64,000 bases of DNA from Costus lasius (taxonomy: Eukaryota; Streptophyta; Magnoliopsida; Zingiberales; Costaceae): contig CM050454.1 of NCBI GenBank assembly GCA_027563935.2, positions 24,115,501 through 24,179,500 on the forward strand, written 5' to 3'. Made by a program: the position numbers and the translations under genes. Positions 33,665-43,064 of this stretch are shown here, piece by piece; positions within the stretch are counted from its first letter, which is position 1; each line of letters opens with the position of its first letter. The notes beneath the pieces were generated by a model that saw only the letters and a program-made list of their open reading frames with translations, did no database searches and was not told the DNA's origin.

Positions 33665-33811
33665 ATGAGCTTCAATGTGCGATCCCTACTGGAAAGGGAG
33701 AAGTTTGCTGGGCCAAACTTCTCAGACTGGTTCGGACACCTTAAGATTGTTCTTAAGGCAGAGAGGAAACTGTATGTCCTCGAGACGGCTGTGCCGCCTC
33801 AACCCGCTGCG
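33665..33811 (+). pseudogene. gag: Gag N-terminus of A3 (49 codons), interrupted by A4
   Basis: The start ATG follows CAACGAACACC and opens MSFNVRSLLEREKFAGPNF, a typical Angela Gag beginning. After codon 49 (ending PQPAA) the A4 LTR begins. The reading frame resumes in phase at 63595, beyond A4 and the duplicated CTGCG. Confidence 0.92.
33807..33811. repeat. left TSD CTGCG of A4
   Basis: CTGCG directly precedes A4 and recurs at 63590-63594 directly after it. The uninterrupted gag in A4 itself (around 37443) has one copy. Confidence 0.95.
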
Positions 33812-35532
33812 TGTTGGGTTATGCCCTTAAGGCTAATGTTTGAGGCCTTGGGATCCCATGAGTATCATGTATATAAACTCTTTTGTTTATAAAGGCAATG
33901 GTTGTTATTCAGGTTGTTACATTGTCTGCTGCAATATGTGTACTTCTGAATAATGTCTCAAAGCTGTTCAGCTAGGCTGACATGCAGTTAAGTCCTTAGT
34001 CGAGATATCTTGGTGAACATGAGACAGCCTTGATATGATTGAGACTAATGTGTGTTCTAATCTTATAGGATGCTTCGAGCATGGAATAAGATGTAGACTC
34101 ATAGGTACATTGGATGTACTGGACAGACCCTATTAGGATATTCAATTGCTTGTCACAATGTGAATAATCCTTATGCAACAAGTGGCACATGTCCTTTGAC
34201 TTGAGATCACTTGTGTTTCTAAATGATGATTGTCATTGTTTTGAGGTAGTTCAATATCATTTGAAATATAATGGTTATAGACTATCTTGGATAATGATCA
34301 TGAGTCAGGTTAGGACACTAGTGATAGATATAGGATTGCCGTCTCCTTAATTGGAGTGAGATGTTCTGAAGGGGCCCCCCCTTAAATGAGATGATTGAGA
34401 AAGTGTATGGCCATACCCAGGTGAATATGTTCATCTGATCTAATCATGCTCATCATATTGGAGTCACAGGCTTGACACGCTTGTCCAATAAAAACATCCA
34501 GTGGCAAAGGAAACATGTATGCCTAGTGAAGTGGATTCACACTTGTGCCGTGGTTTGGGTGTGGTCTTGGAAGACTCTTTCCTTTATATCGAGAGACAGT
34601 GATGTGTTGCTAGATACCCCTCACTGATCGTGATAACGTGAGTTATCATTACCGACATTTAAAGGAAACCCTCAGGGTCGCACAATTTGATGATATGGCT
34701 TACTTAAGTCAGATCGTGTGGACTGAATTGTTTCGGTTCAGTTTAAAGGGATTTAATCTCTGATTGTAAGTGAGATCTGGTCTGATCATGTTTGATTGGT
34801 TAGGGCTCAAGATCGGTAAGCTTCGATCGAGAGAGTTGATGCTAGATCGGTGAGATCAGTAGCATCAAAAGATGAACGGTCAGATCTTGAACCTTAGGGT
34901 TTAGTTTGATCTGGACCAATTCTTGGGCTGATTTGGTTTGGTCGTTGGACCAACTAAATTGAACCGGCTCATATGTGAGCGCTTGGTTCATATGAGAGAA
35001 GAGATATGCGGTTGGTTCACTTCATGTGAACGCATAACGCATGTATTGAAGTCTTGCTAATTTTGGCATTTTGGTTTTTCCAATGTGATGAACGTCTCAA
35101 CGTTCGATCACAAGACTTCTCTAACACTCGTCTCTCCTTTGCTCTTGACGAAACACACACTCTTGCGTGGTGTAATTTGACGAGAAGAAGGATCGGCCAA
35201 GATAGACTTCATCATCCCCTTCCATTCGACAAGGAAGCTTGGGTGCCTTGCTAGCACAAGGGACGCCAAGGAAGTAAGCGATCTTCATCTTGTGTGTGAA
35301 CTTTTGGAGGAGATCAAAGTTGCTCTCTTCTTCCAACGCACCATCCAAGCGATGGCCATGGTATGGATCTTATCCAATCTTTGCAAGTTGATCATTGAAA
35401 CATACATGCGATCATAGAGAACCTAGATTCCGCAAGAAAAGGTTTTACATGCGCCTATTAAGGTTTGCGCCCCCCTCTTGAAAGGGGTACTCACAATAGG
35501 TTTGCGCCCCCCTCTTGAAAGGGGTTCTCACA
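33812..35532 (+). repeat. 5' LTR of A4 (1721 bp)
   Basis: Begins TGTTGGGTTATGCCC and ends GGTTCTCACA. It is equal in length to the 3' LTR at 61869-63589 and nearly identical to it. The last part is a direct duplication of 37 bases (units from 35462 and 35499). The promoter-region dyad is ATGCGGTT...AACGCAT (35006-35042). Confidence 0.95.
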
Positions 35533-35535
35533 ATT
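35462..35535 (+). repeat. 37-bp direct duplication at the U5 end of the A4 5' LTR
   Basis: Two units each begin GGTTTGCGCCCCCCTCTTGA. The first ends GGTACTCACAATA and the second GGTTCTCACAATT, so the second unit carries the real LTR end plus the first bases before the primer site. The 3' LTR has the same duplication (63519-63589). A1, A2, A3 and A5 have a single unit. Confidence 0.85.
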
Positions 35536-35546
35536 GGTATCAGAGG
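35535..35546 (+). promoter_or_regulatory. primer-binding site of A4
   Basis: TGGTATCAGAGG two bases after the LTR, complementary to initiator methionine tRNA. Confidence 0.92.
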
Positions 35547-37300
35547 CGGTTCTATGTATGTTCCTTTGATTGCTGCTTTGTGATCCTTGTTTGATAAGTA
35601 GATCTAATCTTGCGCATCTACATGTTTAGTAGTGAATATACATGATGTATGTTTTACTCCTTTGCGCATATGTTGTGGATGATGGCGCATGTTGTTGTTG
35701 TTGTTTTTCTTATAAAACTTGATCACTTGCGCGCCCCATATTAGATCTAAGCGCCTACTATAAACCGTTAGACGGGTTGATGGGGTTGAAGTCACCCTCT
35801 AGGTTAGATCCAATAGTCTGATCAGACCATCTGACAGCCTAGATGGATCGACCAGATGGCACCTGTGCGCAAGCACGAGGTGGCTATAGGTCGATTGCAT
35901 CACAGGCGTGTAGTGAGGTTTGGTTGAGACAACCAGTGAACACACATGAGTTAGGCCCGGGGTCACACCCGTTTGCCAGAACTCATGTTGGTTGTTCAGC
36001 CCTTGGCGCATGCATGGTTGACCATTAGGTCAACTCGAGTCAGTTAAGACTTGGTGCATGCAAGGGCATGGATCTAACTAGATTGATGAGTGGATCCCTA
36101 TCAATGGACCGTTGTAAGGTTGTAGGGCACATAAGAAAATTAAAATTGATGCCAATGGGTTTTTCAAAATTTTATTTTCTTTGTAATGGATCACATGCTG
36201 ATTGAATGATGCCATGATGCTTGTTTATTTTATCTTATGTGGGATGCCCAATTTAATGTGTGCTGTGCTGGGGCCTGCGAGCCTGGAATGAAACTTGTAA
36301 ATTAATTTGTTTTGTGATCTGCGAATCACATTTTTAATTAATTTATTGTATAATTGACCTGCGAGTCAAGCTTGTCTAGATAGATCAAAATATATTTTGA
36401 TTAGACAAGAGCTCAAAAGCACACATTGCAGAGGCGCATTCATCTGGTGGGCGCACCTGAGCTGCATTGAGCGCTAGGGCCCTGGGTTGGACCAGATGAG
36501 ATGCAAAAGACCCAAGAAGCAAGTGAAGACTTAAGATAACTTAAGGTCTTACTTAGGGTTCATGGGCTTTTACCACATAAGATCAGCATGCTTTCTATTT
36601 ATTGCTTTTATAATTATAATTGCATGAGTTTATCTTCTGCTATAGCCATAGGATTTGCCTGATAGTAAGAAGATAAAAGACCGTTAAAATCCAACGCATA
36701 AATATCAAGCTCGTAAGCCTTCTGACGCGAAACCTCACTGTTCTGACTATCGTTGGAGCCGTGTTGTACCCACTCAGTGGGCACGTCCATCTATCTTCAA
36801 ACGGTGCGGGATTTCACCTGCGTGTTACAGAGAAGGGATTTATCGCTTCTCGTTGCTCAGCATAGCACGTGGTGGTCCAGGGAGTAGGTCGGGTCAACTT
36901 GACCATGTAGGCTACATATGTGGCGCATATGGTAGCGCATGGAGGCAGCCATCTGTGGGATCAGAGACTGTGTTGTACCAACTCAGTTGGCACAGTCTGC
37001 TGGATTGCCTAGATGAAGGGGAATCGCACGGGTTGGCGATTGGCTGGGACAGCCTACCAGAAATTAGTGCTTGTCATCTCTGTGCATCTTATCTCGCCTG
37101 AGCGGGACGCGGAGACCAAGTATGAAATCTGGATCCCATCTCACTAAAAGAGTTCTACTCTTTCGGGCTGTTTTGCTGGATTTTTCAGCCAGATAAAATA
37201 GTGAGAAAAGAATCTTTCTTAAAGTCCTGGATTGATTCTAGACATTGATACTGACCTTGCTGTTCTTGCATTGTTGTAGATTCCTGCAGCAACGAACACC
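35547..37300 (+). other. untranslated leader of A4
   Basis: About 1.75 kb without a credible coding region, collinear with the A3 leader. CTGCGA-loop hairpins are at 36272-36283, 36314-36329 and 36354-36369. The long stem is at 36371-36409. H1-H3 are at 36766-36784, 36975-36993 and 37092-37107. Small ORFs (for example 36853-37101) are not conserved in frame and are discounted. Confidence 0.8.
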
Positions 37301-38047
37301 ATGAGCTTCAATGTGCGATCCCTACTGGAAAGGGAGAAGTTTGCTGGGCCGAACTTCTCTGACTGGTTCGGACACCTTAAGATCGTTCTTAAGGCAGAGA
37401 GGAAACTGTATGTCCTCGAGACGGCTGTGCCGCCTCAACCCGCTGCGAACGCCGCAAGGGCGGTTCGTGAAGCCTATGAAAAGCACGTCAATGATAGCAT
37501 TGATGTCGCTTGCCTGATGCTAGCGTCTATGACGCCACCGCTGCAGCGACAGCATGAGGATATGTCGGCTATAGAGATTATAGCGAACCTCAAGATGCTG
37601 TATGCTGCACAGGCGAGGACAGAACGCTATAATCTGACGAAGCTCTTCTTTCAGAGCAAACTGGCTGAAGGGAGCCCAGTGGGAGCTCACGTGCTCAAGA
37701 TGATTGGGCACAAGGAGGCTCTGGAGAAACTGGGGCATACCATTAACCAGGAGCTTGCTGTAGACATCATTCTGCAGTCTCTTCCGTCCTCTTTCGATGC
37801 GTTCATTATTAACTTTAATATGAACAAAATCGATTGTACACCGGCAGAGCTGTTGAATATGCTCTTGACTACTGAGGAAACTCTGAAGGGAAAGCCTTCA
37901 ACCTCTGTCTTAATGGTTCCTTCCAGGAACAAGAAGAAGGGGAAGAAGGGCAAGGCCCCTGTCAAGAACTACAGTAAGGCTCTGAAACAGAAGGTGAAGC
38001 GGTCCAAGGACAACAGGTGTTTCCACTGTGGCCAGCTGGGTCACTAG
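37301..38047 (+). CDS. gag: Gag of A4 internal region 1, ending at a TAG inside the zinc knuckle
   Basis: The product is 248 residues starting MSFNVRSLLEREKF. It includes the Gag domain with the TERYNLTKLFFQ and QSLPSSFDAFI segments and a lysine-rich stretch, then CFHCGQLGH and a TAG (38045-38047). In A1 and A2 the codon at this place is TGG (Trp of HWKKDC). The knuckle therefore loses its last Cys and Pol is cut off unless the stop is read through. Internal region 2 has the same TAG (58708-58710), so the change predates the separation of the two internals. Confidence 0.88.
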   Translation: MSFNVRSLLEREKFAGPNFSDWFGHLKIVLKAERKLYVLETAVPPQPAANAARAVREAYEKHVNDSIDVACLMLASMTPPLQRQHEDMSAIEIIANLKMLYAAQARTERYNLTKLFFQSKLAEGSPVGAHVLKMIGHKEALEKLGHTINQELAVDIILQSLPSSFDAFIINFNMNKIDCTPAELLNMLLTTEETLKGKPSTSVLMVPSRNKKKGKKGKAPVKNYSKALKQKVKRSKDNRCFHCGQLGH

Positions 38048-38681
38048 AAAAAGGACTGTAAAGCGCTCCAAGGAGATAAGAGGGGAAGCATCGCTTCTGG
38101 CTCAGGTATATACGTGACGGAAGTCATGGTTTCATCTTCTTCTATTTCATGGGTGTTGGACACTGCATGTGGAGTTCACATTTGTTCAAATGTACAGGAA
38201 CTCAAGAGAAGAAGGCAGGTGGGACAGCATGAGGTAGACCTACGCGTTGCAAACGGGGCACGGGTTGCTGCTGTTGCTGTAGGAGACTATTTCATTTCTT
38301 TACCATCTGGCATTGTACTGGAATTAAACAATTGTTATTTTGTACCGAGTATCACTAAAAATATTATCTCTATTCCTGCTCTTGTCAGGAAAGGATTTGC
38401 CTTTGAATGCAATATTTCAAAGTGTGTTTTATCTTGTGATAATATTGTTTATGCAACTGGTTCAATTAACAATGGGTTATTCATGTTGGACATGGAATAT
38501 TCCATACAAAACATTGATAATAAGAAAGCCAAGTATGCTGATGACAGCACCTTGCTATGGCATAGTCGTTTAGGCCATATTAACAAGAAGCGCATTAAGC
38601 GGTTGCATGATCATGGACTGCTGGGATCTTTCTCCTATGAGGAGATTGATACATGCAAAGCTTGTTTGATGGGTAAAATGA
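38048..38681 (+). pseudogene. pol: protease and early integrase remnant of A4 internal region 1
   Basis: In frame after the TAG this reads KKDCKALQGDKRG, protease with DTACG, and the integrase zinc region (LLWHSRLGH...CKACLMGKM), then breaks off. The integrase core, RT and RNase H are missing. About 2.5 kb is gone compared with A1. Confidence 0.9.
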
Positions 38682-38713
38682 TGTCTGAGGCCTTTGGGAT
38701 TTCTCAACCATTA
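38682..38713 (+). other. deletion junction with LTR-derived filler, then pol stop
   Basis: Between the integrase break and the pol end (TCTCAACCATTAG from 38701) lie 19 bases, TGTCTGAGGCCTTTGGGAT. They match the start of the LTR just downstream (TGTTTGAGGCCTTTGGGAT, about 38758-38776) at all but one position. Confidence 0.75.
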
Positions 38714-38722
38714 GATTAAGTG

Positions 38723-38732
38723 CAAGTGGGAG
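38723..38732 (+). promoter_or_regulatory. polypurine tract of A4 internal region 1
   Basis: AAGTGGGAGA one base before the middle LTR. Confidence 0.85.
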
Positions 38733-38733
38733 A

Positions 38734-39449
38734 TTGTTGGGGTATGCCCTTAAGGCTAATGTTTGAGGCCTTTGGGATTGTATCAGTATCATGTAATAAA
38801 CTCTTGTGTTTATAAAGGCATGGTTATTATTCAGGTTGTTACCTTGTCTGCAGTAATAAGTGTACTTCTGAATAATGTCTCAAAGCTGTTCAGCTAGGCT
38901 GACAGGCTATATGTCCTTAGTCGAGATATCTTGGTGAACATGAGACAGCCATGATATGATTGAGACTAATATGTGTTCTAATCTTATAGGATGCTTCGAG
39001 CATGGAATAAGATGTAGACTCATGGGTACATTGGATGTACTGGACAGACCCTACTGGGATATTCCATTGCTTGTCACAATGTGAATAATCCTTGTTTGCT
39101 GCAAGTGGCACATGTCCTTTGACTTGAGATCACTTGTGTTTCTAAATGATGATTGTCATTGTTTTGAGGTAGTTCAATATCATTTGAAAGATAATGATTA
39201 TAGACTATCTTGGATAGTGAGCTTGAGTCAGGTTAGGGCACTAGTGATAGATAAAGGATTGCCGTCTCCTTGTTTAAGGAGTGTGATGTTCTAAAGGGGC
39301 CCCCTGGATGAGATGATTGAGAAAGTGTATGGCCATACCCAGGTGACTGTGTTCATCTGATCTGATTATGCTCATCATATTGGAGTTACAAGCTTGACAT
39401 GCTTGTCCAATAAGAACATCCAGTGGCAAAGGAAACATGTATGCCTTGT
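38734..39449 (+). repeat. truncated middle LTR in A4
   Basis: Begins TGTTGGGGTATGCCC but breaks at ATGCCTTGTGAG after about 716 bases. It differs from the outer A4 LTRs at many sites, including in its first 200 bases, so it is not a recent copy of them. The junction into leader sequence overlaps by about two bases (AG). Confidence 0.88.
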
Positions 39450-39691
39450 GAGAAATTAGTGCTTGTATTCTCTGTGCATCTTATCTCGCCTTAGCGGGAC
39501 GCGGAGACCAAGTATGAAATCTGGATCCCATCTCACTAAAGAGTGTTACTCTTTCGGACTGTTTTAATGGATTTTTCAGTCAGATAAAATAGTGAGAAAA
39601 GAATCATTTCTTAAGTCCTGAATTGATTCTAAACATTGATACTGACCATGCTGTTCTTGCATTGTTGTAGATTCCTGCAGCAACGAACACC
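39450..39691 (+). other. 3' end of an Angela leader in A4
   Basis: Matches the A4 leader from about 37066 to 37300, including hairpin H3 with an intact stem and one loop change (39483-39498), and ends at the gag ATG. Confidence 0.85.
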
Positions 39692-39780
39692 ATGAGCTTC
39701 AATGTGCGATCCCTACTGGAAAGGGAGAAGTTTGCTGGGCCAAACTTCTCAGACTGGTTCGGACACCTTAAGATCGTTCT
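39692..39780 (+). pseudogene. gag: Gag N-terminus of A4 internal region 2, interrupted by T2
   Basis: Starts with MSFNVRSLLEREKF and stops within codon 30 (KIVL), where the T2 LTR begins. The frame resumes in phase at 58053 after the duplicated GTTCT. Confidence 0.9.
39776..39780. repeat. left TSD GTTCT of T2
   Basis: GTTCT directly precedes the first T2 LTR and recurs at 58048-58052 directly after the third LTR. No other copy adjoins the inner LTRs. Confidence 0.95.
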
Positions 39781-42700
39781 TGTAACATCCCACATTCTTA
39801 ACCCCAAACAAAGAACACAATCACAAAGGGAATAGGATGTTTCATATAAGATCGATCAAATGCTAGGTAAAACCGAGTTCAAGAAAACACGATCTGAAAA
39901 TTTTCAAAACTCCAAACACATAAAATCTTCGAATCACAAATCATAAATCTCATAAAGGTACCTGCCACCACGCAATACGTGCACTAGACATATGCACGTT
40001 ACAGTTGTATCAAAACCGATTGCAAAAATACACATCAACTCCAATTTCAAAACAAATCCACAAAATCGATTTTATAAACTAATACCAAACACCGAAACCA
40101 GGCTGAAGCCCGCGGTGACACAAGAATCAACATCATTTAACTGCCACAGTCTGGCAACACAATTTTTCATAGTTCACATGGTTCACATCACATGGTTCAC
40201 ATAAATCATAAAATTCATATTCGGCCACAGCCAGCCTCAAATTAATTAAGCATAAACATGGGGCCACAACCGGCATCATAAGCATAAATCACAACATCAA
40301 TATCATGCTAACTGCGCTCCTGCTCTATACCTGAAAATAGTGAGGGGTGAGCTACACAGCCCAGTGAGTGGATAGTCTAATTGACCATCCATAACATACA
40401 CTCAAAAATATAGGCAGATTGTTTTAAAAATCTTTAACAGGAACATAATGTCAACATATCACCAGATTAAATATACAGAAGTCACATAAACAGTCAGATG
40501 TACACACTAACATAATCAACTCAGGTTCTAAACAAACTCAGGTTCTAGAGTTATACTCTAAACCAACTAAACACACATATTCTAAACCAACTAAACACAC
40601 CAACACATTTTTAACCTAGTTGTCCAGCATATTCAGTAGTGACCAATATGGTCTAACCCGGCTTGGCCAAAGCACTGGGAGCTGCAAAATCTCGTGCAAC
40701 ACATAAACATGGACAGTGAATAGAATCAGGAGGTGGCCCCCGTCAGGTCACGACGTGGCACGCTGGTCTATCACGCCATAACATAAAACGAGAATAGAAT
40801 CAGGAGGTGGCCCCCGTCAGGTCACGACGTGGCACGCTGGTCTATCACGCCATAACATAAAACGAGAATGATGACATCAAGAGGTGGCCCCTGTCTGATC
40901 AGGACATGGCACTTTGGGTCTTATATCATTCCCAACACAAAACGAGAATGGTGACATCAAGAGGTGGCCCCTGTCTGACCAAGACATGGCACTTTGGGTC
41001 TTATACCATTCCCAACACATAAAAGAGTAATGACATCAAGAGGTGGCCCCTGTCTGACCAAGACATGGCACTTTGGGTCAAAACCCGTTCTCCCAAAAGG
41101 TTCCTACTGGACAACACACATATCTTATTTCACATTTCACAAAGGTGGACTCCTAAGTGTCAACTAGACTCTAGGATAGCCATCACAAAATCACATCGGC
41201 ATGCTGAACATCAACCCCCATCACAATAATCACAATAGGCAGGCTGAACATCAACCTCCTCACATATCACAATACAGGGCTGAAATTCAAACCCTTAACA
41301 TATCACATAACAGGGCTATCCCCTTGAGTTCATAGTTACACCTAGCCTTAGTCCTAACCATCACATAATCACAACACATAATATTCGAACCTCATAACCA
41401 CATAATTTTCGAATTTCACATAACCACATAATATTCACATATTCAAAGATCACTTAACATGCCAAAAATCACAAATCACAATATTTAAAAATCACATAAC
41501 ATAGTGTAGTCCTTAAATTTCAGGCTGGTCAGTTCAGTGTAATTTTGCTAAGTTATCAACCAATGTTCTCTATCAATATTTCATGTCATTACTTTCTACA
41601 TACACCATTCAATTAAAAATACATAATAATACAGAAAATTCACCAAATTTCGTTCACAATTAACATAAATGTAGAATATCACAACTTCATAGTTTTCTAC
41701 TAGTTCTGATAACAAAAGACTGAAATACCCCTAGTTCAAAGTTTAAGTCATGCAGGAAAAGTTATCCAAAAATTTCGTAAAAATATTCATTACATCCCTC
41801 ATGATCCCTAGATTCGAGATTTCAAGTTTTCCCCAATTTTAACTAGAAAATTTACCGAATTACCCCTAGGTCAATGTCAGTCAACAGAAACTTTTATTTC
41901 TAAAAATTCTCAAAAAATTACAGTAGAGTCCTCATATACCTAATTTCATGAATATCAAGTTTTCCCCAAATTTTACCCATGCATTTGGGCGTAACTTCAT
42001 GAAGAAGGGTCGAAATTCTCATTCAAGCCCTAAACTTCATGCAATTGAAAAACTAAAGCTACATACATGCTTAAACAAGGTCTAATTGATGATTAGAAGC
42101 CTTAAAAATGAAAAGCCCTAATTCTCATACAATCTAGGGTTTTCGAAATTTTAGGGAAAACATAGAAACATGTACAAAAATTGAAATTAAGGGTTCATGC
42201 CATGTTTCTAAGCAATAATCTCAAGCATACATGGATTAAGTGGAAGAGAAAATCCACTCACCTCTTAAACCGAAAATTTTCCACAAAAGAAATCGTTCAA
42301 AGCCTTTGATGTCACCACCAAACACCAAGGAAATTTCTTCACTTCAAGGAAAAATCGCCAAGGGGAAGAAGATGAAGAAAATCACCTCAACAACTCCAAG
42401 AATCGCCTTCTTCTTTGCCCTAGCCGCCCCAAGATTTCCTCAAGCCAAAAAAAACGCCCACAATCTCACCCTAGTCGATATTACCACTTAAACTTTGGGT
42501 TTTTAAATTTTAAACCCATTAACCAATTAATTCCAATAGGGTTTAACCCATTTAACTCATAATTTCGAATTTTTCAAACCCAATAACCCATAGTTAACCA
42601 ATTAATTTAATTAACTTAACCATTAACCATTCACTTAACCGAAATCCAATAAGGACTTAATTAATATCCAATAAGGATTTAATTAACCAATAAGGTCTAA

Positions 42701-43035
42701 TTAATTAACTTACAATTTACAACCCATAAATCCTAATTAATTTATCATGGACAACCAATAATAATTTATCATAAATTAACAGCCAATAATCAAATCAATA
42801 ATCTCTAATTAATTTACAATAAATTAACAACCAAATAAACTCAAATCCATTAATTACAAATTAACAATCAATAAATCAGTTAATTAACAACAAAATCTCT
42901 AGTTAATTTATCATAAATTAATAATCAATACTCAGGAATAATAACTCAGTCAATAATTTTATTTACATCAATAATTTATCATAATTTATCATAGAAAATA
43001 ATGCTTACCAGAACTTAAGATCCTTGGATCTTACA
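39781..43035 (-). repeat. T2 LTR 1 (left; 3' LTR on minus strand)
   Basis: Plus-strand ends TGTAACATCCCACATTC and GGATCTTACA. Related to the T1 LTR but clearly diverged. It contains five subrepeats (40726-41079) and a terminal palindrome just inside the right end. The ORF at 42240-42491 on the plus strand is antisense to the element, identical in all LTRs, and not credited as a gene. Confidence 0.95.
40726..41079. repeat. five LTR subrepeats in T2 LTR 1
   Basis: Units of 74-80 bp start at 40726, 40800, 40877, 40957 and 41036, each with GAGGTGGCCCC (first two GGAGGTGGCCCCC). The first two units hold the intact GTCACGACGTGGCAC core; the others have GACATGGCAC. The same arrays lie 7506 and 15012 bases further right. 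T1 LTRs have only three units. Confidence 0.8.
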
Positions 43036-43048
43036 TTCCTCCCTCCTT
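43036..43048 (-). promoter_or_regulatory. polypurine tract of T2 left unit
   Basis: The minus strand reads AAGGAGGGAGGAA next to the LTR. An identical tract is at 50542-50554. Confidence 0.85.
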
Positions 43049-43064
43049 ATAAAGCTTTAGTCCT

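Noticed and set aside
42240..42491. 83-residue ORF in T2 LTRs (also 49746 and 57252)
   Set aside because: It is antisense to the element and identical only because the LTRs are; no recognisable domain.
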